DNA of 64,000 nt from Winogradskyella sp. (lineage in GTDB: Bacteria; Bacteroidota; Bacteroidia; Flavobacteriales; Flavobacteriaceae): assembly GCF_013213835.1 (NCBI RefSeq), contig NZ_JABSSU010000004.1, positions 310,001 to 374,000 of the forward strand, in the 5' to 3' direction. The first letter of the stretch is position 1; the number at the start of each line of letters is the position of its first letter. Positions 1 through 7,998 of this stretch are shown piece after piece. The notes under the pieces were generated by a model that was not told the origin of the DNA, ran no database searches, and was given only the letters and a program-made list of their open reading frames with translations. A program made the position numbers and the translations under genes.

Positions 1-443
1 TTCCAATTACTATGCATTTCTAAAGGGTTCTGAACTGGTTCTTCAGCTTGTCTTTCTAAACTCAATTCTTTACCGTCCCAGGTAAAACGTTCATTATAGT
101 TCCAAGCTAAATTGAATAATGGCATCGAGTTTCTTGTACCGGCAATGCCATTAACTCCTGCACTTGTCGCAAAATTATCTGTAAACGCACTTTGGGGAGA
201 ATGGCAACTTGCACAAGATTGTGAGCCGTCGGCTGATAAAATGGTGTCGAAGAAAAGTTTTTTCCCTAGTCCAACACCTTCAACAGTTTGAGGATTATCA
301 TTAGGAATTATGGGCGCGATAATATTTTCTGAAAATATTTGAGGAATCTCTAACGGCATTGGAGTTGGTTCATAACCATTTTGGTCATCACTTGAACAAC
401 TCAAAAATAGTAGAACGGCAGCCAATAAAATTCCTTTATTCAT
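1..443 (-). CDS. MbnH/MauG-like di-haem cytochrome c peroxidase family lipoprotein (partial, 3' end outside window)
   Basis: Only the first 147 residues are inside the window; the gene runs off the left edge. The N-terminus is a lipoprotein signal ending in LFLSC (C16). A c-type haem site CASCH is at residues 77-81, preceded by GLGKKLFFD and followed by a FTDN segment, the usual start of the bacterial di-haem cytochrome c peroxidase/MauG family; the second haem site would lie outside the window. It is the last visible gene of a minus-strand operon and starts 3 bases after the MbnP-like gene. In methanotrophs MbnH, a member of this family, oxidises a tryptophan of its partner MbnP to kynurenine. 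The pairing here suggests that role rather than plain peroxide removal, but this is inference from the neighbour. Confidence 0.85.
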   Translation of the reverse strand, partial: MNKGILLAAVLLFLSCSSDDQNGYEPTPMPLEIPQIFSENIIAPIIPNDNPQTVEGVGLGKKLFFDTILSADGSQSCASCHSPQSAFTDNFATSAGVNGIAGTRNSMPLFNLAWNYNERFTWDGKELSLERQAEEPVQNPLEMHSNW

Positions 444-446
444 ATT

Positions 447-1214
447 CTATTGAAAGATTTCATCTATGCTAAATACACTTTCAACATTTTGTTGCATCAT
501 TTTTTGAGCATCATAATTTGGCATCAAAGGAGTGTCATAGATATTTAAGTCCCAAGCGTTAGGGTTTTTGAATAATTCAGCAATATTCATTTCAATCTTA
601 ATGGTTGCATTGCCAGACAACACCATATCTTCTGTAAATTCAATTTCAACAAAATTTTGCTCAAAAACATTGGGATTGGTGCTAACGCGAGCTGTACCGT
701 TATGAAAATTATAGGGACTTGGTGTTGTATCAATATTGTACATACCATCTAACTGTAAAAAATGATAACCACCACCCAACATATCTGGCCAGTTCCAAGA
801 AGCGCTATTAAGATCTGGATAAGCACCGGTTATATTATCTGCTTCATTGAAACCCCAAATAAATTTTAAAGTATACGTTCCTGACGGTATGATAAAGTTG
901 TTGGTAGAAAAATTATAGGAAGTGATATCTGATAGGTCAGTAAACTTATAACCGTTAAAACCGTAAATGTCTCCATTACTATTCAACAACTGAAATCTAG
1001 ACAATAAATATCTTAATCTAGACATTGACATGGTTTCCCCATTTTCATTTGTTACTGTTGTTGTTGTAAGATTGGTGTTATCAATAACGGTTCCATCCCA
1101 AGTATGGATAAACTCAAAGTCCACGGTTATATTTCGTAAGGTACCGCCATTGGTATTCTCACTTTCGCATGTAAATAGGATAAAAGATATTGCTAATAAG
1201 ATTAATCTTTTCAT
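447..1214 (-). CDS. MbnP-like copper-binding lipoprotein
   Basis: 255 residues with a lipoprotein signal (ILFTC, C16). The body resembles the MbnP family: an early FEFIH segment (H37), the MSRLRYLLSRFQL stretch, a WGFNEADN segment (W120), and a tryptophan-rich SWNWPDMLGGGYHFLQLDG block (W140, W142, H151). In characterised MbnP, copper binding depends on a tryptophan converted to kynurenine by the partner di-haem enzyme MbnH. An MbnH-like gene starts 3 bases downstream, so the two are very probably co-translated. No methanobactin genes are visible, so the role is likely a stand-alone periplasmic copper or redox function. The family call is from motif memory; which tryptophan might be modified is not established here. 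Confidence 0.75.
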   Translation of the reverse strand: MKRLILLAISFILFTCESENTNGGTLRNITVDFEFIHTWDGTVIDNTNLTTTTVTNENGETMSMSRLRYLLSRFQLLNSNGDIYGFNGYKFTDLSDITSYNFSTNNFIIPSGTYTLKFIWGFNEADNITGAYPDLNSASWNWPDMLGGGYHFLQLDGMYNIDTTPSPYNFHNGTARVSTNPNVFEQNFVEIEFTEDMVLSGNATIKIEMNIAELFKNPNAWDLNIYDTPLMPNYDAQKMMQQNVESVFSIDEIFQ

Positions 1215-1219
1215 AAGTA

Positions 1220-2575
1220 TTATTCAATTTTGATCATTAATAAGTCAGTAAAACCCTTGTTACTTAAGATATCACCATCATTGCTTACAGTATCACCAAC
1301 AGCGACAATGGTTTGGTTGTTTAATTCTGCGACACTATACGCAAAATCGATGTTAGAGCCACCTATGGTGGTTTCCCACGCTAGGTTTCCATTATCATCA
1401 ACCTTTAGAACCCAAGCGTCGTTTTGACCTTTGTTTTCGCTTACATCTATATCATTACTTCTAGAGCTTCCTGCCAAAATAAAACCATCGTTTTGTGATC
1501 GTGTAATTGCTCTAGCAACATCAAAACTGGATCCGCCAATGGATTTTTCCCAAATCAAATCACCCAGGGTATTAATCTTTATCAACCATAAATCTGCGGC
1601 ACCGTTATTCGCACCAACGTTGGTATTATCGCTTCTAGTATCCCCAACAATTATATAATTATTATTGCTAGTTTTTACTATTCCTCTTGCTTCATCTATT
1701 TGGTCACCGCCATAAGATTTCTCCCACATTAAATCACCATTAGATGAGATTTTTATCACCCAGAAGTCGTAAGTACCAAGATTATTAGAGATATTAGTGT
1801 CCGTACTGTCTGAACTACCTGCGATGATAAAGTCTCCGTTTTCAGTTTCAACGACTCCATTTGGTGTGTCAGTAAAATTCCCACCAAAGTATTGACTCCA
1901 ATCTAGGTTACCAGAATTATCAAGTTTAATAATCCAATAATCTCCACCAGCGTGCTTACTTCTAATGTTTGAATTATTGTAAGTTCTCGATGTATTACCG
2001 GCACCGCCAGATGCTGTTACATCTAAAATACCGGATATGACATAGCCTTGATCCATGGTTTGAATTACCGAAATTCCGCTGTCATTTCCCATAAAACCGT
2101 AGGACTTTTGCCATGATATGTTGCCATTAGCATTTAGTTTTAATAACCAATAATCTCGTAGCCCTGAATTACTTGTTATATCTCCATCAGAACTTGTGGT
2201 GTATCCTATTACTGCATAGCCACCATCATCTGTTTGAATAATTGATCGCCCTCTATCATCTCCTGAACCACCAAAGGTTTTTTGCCATTGAATGCTGTCG
2301 TTAACATCGAATTTAAGCACCCAAAAGTCAAAACTCTCATCTTGCTTATCTAAAATATCGCCATCATTACTTTGAGTATAACCCAATATGGCATAGCCAC
2401 CATCGTTTGTTGCTACCACTGATTGCCCACTATCATTATTGCTGCCACCAAATGTGTTTACACTACTAACTTCACCTGTTATTACAATTGTGTTTGAATT
2501 AGTATCATCACTAGAACAGCTAATTAAAACAGCTAGTTGAAAAGCAAGCAGTATATGTAATGCAATTTTTTTCAT
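1220..2575 (-). CDS. seven-repeat beta-propeller-like lipoprotein
   Basis: 451 residues with a lipoprotein signal (VLISC, C20). The rest is about seven tandem repeats of 50-65 residues. Each begins with [FYI]GG or YG, then a D/S-rich turn, a line such as GQSVVATNDGGYAILGYT, a DGDI/DTNI turn, and WVLK[FVI]D.NG...W. The first copies are FGGSNNDSGQ and FGGSGDDRGR; the last is IGGSNIDFAY. Seven such units fit a closed seven-bladed propeller on the cell surface or in the periplasm. No enzymatic residues were recognised. It lies 5 bases upstream of the MbnP-like gene and 35 bases downstream of the choice-of-anchor B gene, in one operon. A binding or scaffold role is plausible but unproven. Confidence 0.75.
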   Translation of the reverse strand: MKKIALHILLAFQLAVLISCSSDDTNSNTIVITGEVSSVNTFGGSNNDSGQSVVATNDGGYAILGYTQSNDGDILDKQDESFDFWVLKFDVNDSIQWQKTFGGSGDDRGRSIIQTDDGGYAVIGYTTSSDGDITSNSGLRDYWLLKLNANGNISWQKSYGFMGNDSGISVIQTMDQGYVISGILDVTASGGAGNTSRTYNNSNIRSKHAGGDYWIIKLDNSGNLDWSQYFGGNFTDTPNGVVETENGDFIIAGSSDSTDTNISNNLGTYDFWVIKISSNGDLMWEKSYGGDQIDEARGIVKTSNNNYIIVGDTRSDNTNVGANNGAADLWLIKINTLGDLIWEKSIGGSSFDVARAITRSQNDGFILAGSSRSNDIDVSENKGQNDAWVLKVDDNGNLAWETTIGGSNIDFAYSVAELNNQTIVAVGDTVSNDGDILSNKGFTDLLMIKIE

Positions 2576-2610
2576 GTGAAGTAATCAGTGATGAATTTTG
2601 GTTTTGTAAA

Positions 2611-4059
2611 TCAGTGAATAATTAACTTTTTGCTCAAGGAATCATTTATTTTGATGATATATAATCCAGAATTAAGCATTGCAGTTGATAACCTGTAACT
2701 GTTCGTCTCTATGTTCGATTCTGAAAACACCATTTGTCCTAGATTATTATAAACACTTACTGCTTTTATTGAAATATTCTCTGGACTCTCTAGCGTTGTA
2801 AAGCTGTGTGCTGGGTTAGGTGACATTGAAATATTAGAATCGGTTAGTACGTCACCTGTTGAAAGTGTCTGGTTCTTTTTTAATACAAAGAGTCCTCTGT
2901 CAATATCACTTACTACAATATTGCCACTCGCAAAATATGGATAAATACTCCAAGCACCATTAAAAGCAGTATTATCATTATCTGGATATGTATCAAAAAA
3001 GCCTATCTCTGAAATTGAATTAGATGGTGTTTGAATATTAGAGATATCTAGTAATCGGAATCCAGCACGATAACTAGCCAAGTAAAATTCATTACCAAGT
3101 ACATAGCCGTTATGATCTATGGCAACTGAAGGGCCAAAGTAAGTTGACGATTCTACAGGATTATCTAAATCTGCAAAATCAAAGACTAATGTTCTTGTGT
3201 TTATTCCAAAATTTATCTCATCTGTTTCGTCACCAAAAATAAAGTAACGTTGATCATCAGTAAACCAACCCTGATGGGTATAGCCAATTTGCGGGTAGAT
3301 GATATCACTAATTTTAACCACGTTGTTCTTGTCTGTGACATCTAAAATGACAACTTTGTTTTCGTTACACCCAATAAGAATTTCTTTTCCCACATGCTCT
3401 GTATCAGGTCCGTTATATGTGATTACTTGAGCATCATGCGTATAACCTTCAGCTGAATAACCACCTGCATCAGTAGGGTTTGTAGGATTAGAAATATCAA
3501 CAAAATGCACTCCGCCACTAAATGTATTACAACCTACCAAGTAGGCATATCCTTCACTTTCATTAATAACAATATTATGACAACTACCAACGCTAGAGTA
3601 TAAGGTGTCTTCATTGAATGTTACAGGTGGATTAGAGACATTCCTTAAACGGGTTAAATCAAATACCTGCATACCATGAGACCCTAAATTATCGGCAACA
3701 ATAAAAGCATGGTTGTTATATACCTTAACGTCTCTCCAAAAACTTGTGCTTGTTTCTGTATCTATGCGACCAAGAAAAGTAGGGTTTATTGGGTCTGTAA
3801 TATCCACAAAAGCGGTGCTGTTGGTCATGGCGACAATTGCGTATTCGTTTCCAGTTAAAGGATCTGTCCAACCCCAAGAGTCACTACTTTCAGGATTTCC
3901 TAAGTTGTTTGCTAAAGTAGACACCGGAATATGAGATAGAAGATCAATATTGTTACATGGGTAAATTCCTGCAAAGCCATTAACACAATCAGTTTGACTA
4001 TGAATGTTGAAAGTAAATGAAATAAAACATAGTAAGAAAAAGGGCATTTTACGTATCAT
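2611..4059 (-). CDS. choice-of-anchor B (LVIVD repeat) protein with T9SS type A sorting tail
   Basis: About 482 residues. I start at the ATG at 4059 (MIRKMPFFLLCFISFTFN), which gives a clean signal peptide and no overlap with the upstream gene; an in-frame ATG at 4143 would add 28 non-signal residues and overlap that gene. The body has LVIVD-type repeats (AFVDITDP, MQVFDLTRL, VHFVDISNP, RLLDISNI) with the family phrases GWTDPLTGNEYA and YNGPDTEHVGKEILIG. The C-terminus is a type IX sorting domain: MSPNPAHSF, then LNSGLYIIKI and KKLIIH. So it is exported by T9SS and probably surface-attached or released. It is a close paralogue of the gene just upstream, which uses a lipid anchor instead. Ligand unknown. 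Confidence 0.85.
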   Translation of the reverse strand: MIRKMPFFLLCFISFTFNIHSQTDCVNGFAGIYPCNNIDLLSHIPVSTLANNLGNPESSDSWGWTDPLTGNEYAIVAMTNSTAFVDITDPINPTFLGRIDTETSTSFWRDVKVYNNHAFIVADNLGSHGMQVFDLTRLRNVSNPPVTFNEDTLYSSVGSCHNIVINESEGYAYLVGCNTFSGGVHFVDISNPTNPTDAGGYSAEGYTHDAQVITYNGPDTEHVGKEILIGCNENKVVILDVTDKNNVVKISDIIYPQIGYTHQGWFTDDQRYFIFGDETDEINFGINTRTLVFDFADLDNPVESSTYFGPSVAIDHNGYVLGNEFYLASYRAGFRLLDISNIQTPSNSISEIGFFDTYPDNDNTAFNGAWSIYPYFASGNIVVSDIDRGLFVLKKNQTLSTGDVLTDSNISMSPNPAHSFTTLESPENISIKAVSVYNNLGQMVFSESNIETNSYRLSTAMLNSGLYIIKINDSLSKKLIIH

Positions 4060-4102
4060 AATAAGTTGTTGGTGGTTCACAAGTTGAACAAATTTACGAT
4101 TT

Positions 4103-5341
4103 TTAGAGGTTATTTCTTCTAACAATAAACAAGCCGCCATCAATATCGCTAATTACAATATTACCACTTGAAAAATAAGGATATACATTCCAAGCGCCAT
4201 TAAAAGCTGTGTTGTTATTTGGGGTATAAGTGTCAAAATAACCAACTTCGGTCATAGACTGGTTGTTAATGTTAGAAATGTCTACAGCTCTCAAACCTGC
4301 AGTATAATTAGCAATGTATAAGATGTCATTAACTGTATACACATTATGATCAATTGCTGCGGTTGGTCCAAGATATTCCATGTGTATTGTTGGATTGTCT
4401 AAGTCAGATAAATCAAAAATTAAGGTTCTTGAATTGACACCAAAGTTTATTTCATCGAGTTCATCGCCAACCAAAAAGTATCTAAAATCATCGGTGAACC
4501 AACCCTGATGTGTATAGCCAATGTTACTATAGTTAATTGTTGAAATTTGTATAGGGTTATTTTTATTTGACACATCTACAATGACGACTTCATTTTCATT
4601 ACTTCCTATTAATATTTCCTTACCAACATGTTCTGTATCTGGTCCATTATATGTAACAACTTGCGCATCATGAGAATATGAATCGTTTCCATAGCCACCT
4701 GCTGCAACAGGTGAAGTTGGGTTTTGTATATTAACAAAATGTGGTCCGCCATTAAACGTCGTAGAGCCTACAGCATATGCAAATCCGCTATCTTCATTTA
4801 TAACGATATTATGTGCGCGACCAAAACCGGTATATAGTGCATCGGCATCAAAGATTACAGGTGGATTAGTAACATTTCTTAATCTTGTTAAATCAAAAAC
4901 TTGCATACCATGCCCATCTGCTTCGCTCACTACAAAAGCGTGGTTATTGTATGTTTTAACATCTCTCCAAATACTATTAATTGTTGCTGTTGGTAGTGTG
5001 CCGAGAAGTATTGGTAAAGATGCGTTTGACATGTCTACAAAAGCTGTTCCGGTACTTGTGCCAACAAGTGCATATTCCTTACCGTCTAAAGGGTCCGTCC
5101 AACCCCAAGAATCATTACCTACGGCACCAGAGCCGCCAAGATCTGAAATAGGAATATAACTCATTAAGTCAAATCCATTGCAAGGATGGCCATTTGCAAA
5201 ACCACCAACACAAGGAAATTGAGCCTCATTTGAAGGATTGCCATTGTTGGTTGCATCATCATTTGAGCAACCGCTTGTGACGATCATCATTATAATGAAG
5301 AGAATCATAAAACTTGAAGGAGATTGATGCTTTAGTTTCAT
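4103..5341 (-). CDS. choice-of-anchor B (LVIVD repeat) lipoprotein
   Basis: 412 residues, first gene of the minus-strand operon. The N-terminus is a lipoprotein signal with lipobox VTSGC, followed by an N/D-rich linker. The body is the same repeat protein as its downstream neighbour: GWTDPLDGKEYA, IWRDVKTYNNHAFVV, GMQVFDLTRLRNV, HDAQVVTYNGPDTEHV and a final DIDGGLFIVRRN. It stops right after the repeat domain and has no T9SS tail. The family is named for having interchangeable anchors. Tandem duplication followed by an anchor swap is the simplest reading. It is divergent from thiL across a 110-base gap. Function unknown. Confidence 0.85.
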   Translation of the reverse strand: MKLKHQSPSSFMILFIIMMIVTSGCSNDDATNNGNPSNEAQFPCVGGFANGHPCNGFDLMSYIPISDLGGSGAVGNDSWGWTDPLDGKEYALVGTSTGTAFVDMSNASLPILLGTLPTATINSIWRDVKTYNNHAFVVSEADGHGMQVFDLTRLRNVTNPPVIFDADALYTGFGRAHNIVINEDSGFAYAVGSTTFNGGPHFVNIQNPTSPVAAGGYGNDSYSHDAQVVTYNGPDTEHVGKEILIGSNENEVVIVDVSNKNNPIQISTINYSNIGYTHQGWFTDDFRYFLVGDELDEINFGVNSRTLIFDLSDLDNPTIHMEYLGPTAAIDHNVYTVNDILYIANYTAGLRAVDISNINNQSMTEVGYFDTYTPNNNTAFNGAWNVYPYFSSGNIVISDIDGGLFIVRRNNL

Positions 5342-5439
5342 AACTTTTTTTTAGCAATTTACTTTAAATTTTGCACTTAGCTTTCTTGTTTGGCCGTAAT
5401 TAACAGCGTCATTCTGATGGATTTTCAAAAAAAGGATAA

Positions 5440-5447
5440 TACTTTTG
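5440..5447 (+). promoter_or_regulatory. -7 element for thiL
   Basis: TACTTTTG fits the Bacteroidota -7 consensus TAnnTTTG and lies only 5 bases before the thiL ATG, which implies a very short or absent leader. No clear TTG is seen at -33, so the call is moderate. Confidence 0.5.
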
Positions 5448-5451
5448 CATC

Positions 5452-6504
5452 ATGATAGAAGATAAGAACCCAAAGCGAACACCTTTAAGCGAGTTAGGTG
5501 AATTTAAATTAATTGAGCATTTAACCAATCATTTTAAAATTAGCCATAAGTCAACAGTAAAGGGAATTGGCGATGATGCTGCTGTATTAAATTATGCTAA
5601 AAAGCAGGTAGTGCTATCAACAGATTTACTTGTTGAAGGAGTGCATTTTGATTTGAGCTATGTGCCTCTTAAGCATTTAGGGTACAAAGCTGTTATGGTG
5701 AATCTATCTGATGTGTACGCCATGAATGCGATGGCCACACAAATTACGGTATCTATTGCAGTTTCTAATCGCTTTCCTCTTGAAGCTTTAGAAGAATTAT
5801 ATGCAGGCATTTCAACTGCAGCAGATTTATATAATGTTGACGTTATTGGTGGTGATACGACATCTTCAACCTCAGGACTTATTATATCTATAACAGCGCT
5901 CGGTGAAGTAGATGAAGATGATGAAGTATTACGATCAGGAGCGAAGCCTAATGATTTGGTAGTTGTTTCAGGAGATATTGGCGGCGCCTACATGGGTTTA
6001 CAAATTTTAGAACGTGAAAAAGAGGTTTTTAAAGTTAACCCAAATAACCAGCCTGATTTGTCAATGTATACTTATATAGTTGAGCGTCAGTTAAAACCAG
6101 AAGCACGAAAAGATATTGTAGAATTACTGAAAAAGTTAGAGGTGAAACCTACGAGTATGATTGATATTAGTGACGGTTTATCTTCTGAAGTTATGCATTT
6201 ATGCAAACAAAGTAATGTTGGTGTTGATATTTATGAAAACAAAATTCCACTCGATCCACAAGTGATTTCAACATGCGAAGAGTTTAATATTGATAGTACA
6301 ACTGTAGCTCTAAACGGTGGAGAAGACTATGAATTGTTAATGACCATCTCTCAAGAAGATTATGATAAAATTAAAGGCAACCCTAATTTAACCGTCATAG
6401 GTTATGTAACAGAATCAGAAAGAGGAATGCATTTAGTGACTAGAGCAGAAGAAAAAATTCCAATTATTGCAAAGGGCTGGAATGCGCTTAAGGATTTACC
6501 ATAA
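5452..6504 (+). CDS. thiL: thiamine-monophosphate kinase
   Basis: 350 residues, normal family length. It phosphorylates thiamine monophosphate to thiamine diphosphate with ATP in the cytoplasm, the last step of cofactor synthesis. Visible family motifs are GIGDDAAVL (residues 38-46), the STDLLVEGVHF strand (56-66), VIGGDTTSS (131-139), a SDGLSSEV segment binding the second substrate, and NGGEDYELL near residue 290. It stands alone without other thiamine genes. The start at 5452 leaves a -7 promoter element immediately upstream. Its last 17 bases overlap the convergent zinc-ribbon gene. Confidence 0.95.
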   Translation: MIEDKNPKRTPLSELGEFKLIEHLTNHFKISHKSTVKGIGDDAAVLNYAKKQVVLSTDLLVEGVHFDLSYVPLKHLGYKAVMVNLSDVYAMNAMATQITVSIAVSNRFPLEALEELYAGISTAADLYNVDVIGGDTTSSTSGLIISITALGEVDEDDEVLRSGAKPNDLVVVSGDIGGAYMGLQILEREKEVFKVNPNNQPDLSMYTYIVERQLKPEARKDIVELLKKLEVKPTSMIDISDGLSSEVMHLCKQSNVGVDIYENKIPLDPQVISTCEEFNIDSTTVALNGGEDYELLMTISQEDYDKIKGNPNLTVIGYVTESERGMHLVTRAEEKIPIIAKGWNALKDLP

Positions 6505-6718
6505 ATAGCCTACGGCCGCGTTCTAAACGTTTTTCATGAACGTTATTTAGAACTCTATTTATTTCTTTTAGTTTTGCAGTTAAAGGCACAAATTCGCCAT
6601 TAGCATCAATGGTCATTTCTTCGCCGCAGCGCTTACATTTATATTCTTTAATATGATAGGTGATTTCCTTTGATACTTTGAAATCGTGTCCGATAAGCGA
6701 GCAAACAACGTTTTTCAT
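6488..6718 (-). CDS. small zinc-ribbon-like protein (copy 1)
   Basis: 76 residues. The visible pattern is C6-x4-H11 (CSLIGHDF), a H-x-KEY segment, then C28-x2-C31-G, an NGEFVPLT turn and a charged C-terminal helix. The four C/H residues suggest one zinc site, similar in style to small CxxxGH/CxxC proteins such as DUF1660. It is a clear paralogue of the next gene (same order of GH, H-KEY, CxxCG, NG-LT and IN-L elements), which supports both being real genes. The 3' end overlaps thiL by 17 bases tail to tail. Function unknown; a nucleic-acid or protein adaptor is a guess. Confidence 0.75.
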   Translation of the reverse strand: MKNVVCSLIGHDFKVSKEITYHIKEYKCKRCGEEMTIDANGEFVPLTAKLKEINRVLNNVHEKRLERGRRLFMVNP

Positions 6719-6797
6719 TTTGCCAGTTAGTTTTCTTAGGGATTAATTATAAGGGATTGAAATATAAGAAAACCTTCTGTTCATAACCTGTTAATAA

Positions 6798-7040
6798 CTA
6801 ACAAATCGATGAAGTGACAGATTTCTGCTTTAAACGCATTATTTTATGAGCATATAATCGCTCTAGAGCAGAATTGATATCACGATATTTTGGCGTTAGA
6901 TCAACGAGTTGTCCGTTGCTATTAGTGGTGACTTGTTTTCCACAACAAGTACACGTGTACTCTTTAACGTGGTTCGTAACTTTTCTGGTCACTTCGTAGT
7001 TGTGGCCAAAGAAATCACAATATAATTTTGATGCGCCCAT
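6798..7040 (-). CDS. small zinc-ribbon-like protein (copy 2)
   Basis: 80 residues, paralogue of the gene 79 bases downstream. It has C8-x4-H13 (CDFFGHNY), HVKEYTC, C30-x2-C33-G, NGQLVDLTPK and DINSALERL in the same order and spacing as copy 1. It carries an extra cysteine (CTCCG) and a longer basic tail ending in SSIC. No signal peptide, so cytoplasmic. Conservation between the copies is concentrated at the metal-ligand candidates and the NG-LT turn. Function unknown. Confidence 0.75.
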   Translation of the reverse strand: MGASKLYCDFFGHNYEVTRKVTNHVKEYTCTCCGKQVTTNSNGQLVDLTPKYRDINSALERLYAHKIMRLKQKSVTSSIC

Positions 7041-7130
7041 TTGTAGGTTAAGTTTATGGTAGATTTGGGGGAATCTTGTTGATGCTGATATAAAGCTAAT
7101 AAAATTGAGAAGTAAAAACGCTAAATAGCT

Positions 7131-7907
7131 TTATTTTTCGCTAAAACGCAATAATATGTAAGATAATTCGTTATAATTTTCAACATGACTCATATGACCT
7201 TCAGATAAAGTTTCAATTACTATAGAAGTATTTAGAATCTGAGAGGTTGTTTTTTTGATATCAATCAAAGTATCTTTTTTCCCTAAAATCATTAATTTTT
7301 TTCCAGAGATATTATTAAATATTTCAAGTCTGTTGTCACGTTTCATCATTCCTTCTTGAGCCGCGATATAACCTTGTACCGGAGTTTTTCTAGCTATCTC
7401 GAGTGCTTTATTATATTTAATAGGAAACCTTTTCTTACTCCGAGGAGCGAACAGATTGGCAAAAGACATTCTTACCAAATTGTCATATTGATTCTGAGCC
7501 ATAATAATAGCGCGCTTTCTCAGAGATTTTCGCTCTTCACTATCAGCTTCAAAGGTAGAATTCATTAAACACAAACCTTCAAAAAGTTCTGGTTGAGAGT
7601 CTGCCAAAGCCAGTGCTACATAACCTCCCATTGAATGTCCTATAAATTTGGCTTTTTTTATGTTGAGATATTTCAAAACAAATAAAACAGCGTCAGCCAT
7701 GGCTTCCATAGTATGAATGTATCCGATACTGTCTGTTTTTCCATGACCAAGTAAGTCAATTGCAATGATCTGATGCGTTTCGGACAATTCAGTAGTAAGT
7801 TCATCCCACATTTCTAATGTTTCTAAAAAGCCGTGAAGTAAGACTATCGCAGAACCTTCACCTGCAGTTGTATATGATATTTTACTGTTTTTATATTCTA
7901 ATAGCAT
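7131..7907 (-). CDS. alpha/beta hydrolase
   Basis: 258 residues. The oxyanion-hole HGF is at residues 25-27, the nucleophile elbow GHSMGG has S92, the acid is probably D in GKKDTLID, and the base is H in the GHMSHVENY segment near the end. This is the layout of single-domain esterase/lipase/haloperoxidase-like hydrolases. There is no signal peptide, so it is cytoplasmic. Substrate cannot be told from sequence. It is divergent from the serine hydrolase gene across 91 bases, and each side has a TAnnTTTG element. Confidence 0.85.
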   Translation of the reverse strand: MLLEYKNSKISYTTAGEGSAIVLLHGFLETLEMWDELTTELSETHQIIAIDLLGHGKTDSIGYIHTMEAMADAVLFVLKYLNIKKAKFIGHSMGGYVALALADSQPELFEGLCLMNSTFEADSEERKSLRKRAIIMAQNQYDNLVRMSFANLFAPRSKKRFPIKYNKALEIARKTPVQGYIAAQEGMMKRDNRLEIFNNISGKKLMILGKKDTLIDIKKTTSQILNTSIVIETLSEGHMSHVENYNELSYILLRFSEK

Positions 7908-7911
7908 AGTG

Positions 7912-7919
7912 CAAAGATA
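7912..7919 (-). promoter_or_regulatory. -7 element for the alpha/beta hydrolase gene
   Basis: Minus-strand TATCTTTG fits TAnnTTTG, 4 bases upstream of the start codon. No -33 TTG at the expected distance, so the call is tentative. Confidence 0.4.
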
Positions 7920-7963
7920 GATTATGACAGCAATAGTGCCGCTTTACATCATCAACATTTTAG

Positions 7964-7971
7964 TATATTTG
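7964..7971 (+). promoter_or_regulatory. -7 element for the serine hydrolase/brnQ/methylase operon
   Basis: TATATTTG fits TAnnTTTG, 27 bases upstream of the ATG at 7999. Confidence 0.5.
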
Positions 7972-7998
7972 GAAGCATTCAAGTAAAAATTAAACCTT

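Noticed and set aside
4060..4143. 28-residue N-terminal extension of the T9SS choice-of-anchor B protein
   Set aside because: It would overlap the upstream gene and bury the signal peptide; the start at 4059 is cleaner.
5342..5451. TPP riboswitch upstream of thiL
   Set aside because: No THI-box-like sequence is visible, and the promoter element sits 5 bases before the ATG, leaving no room for a leader.
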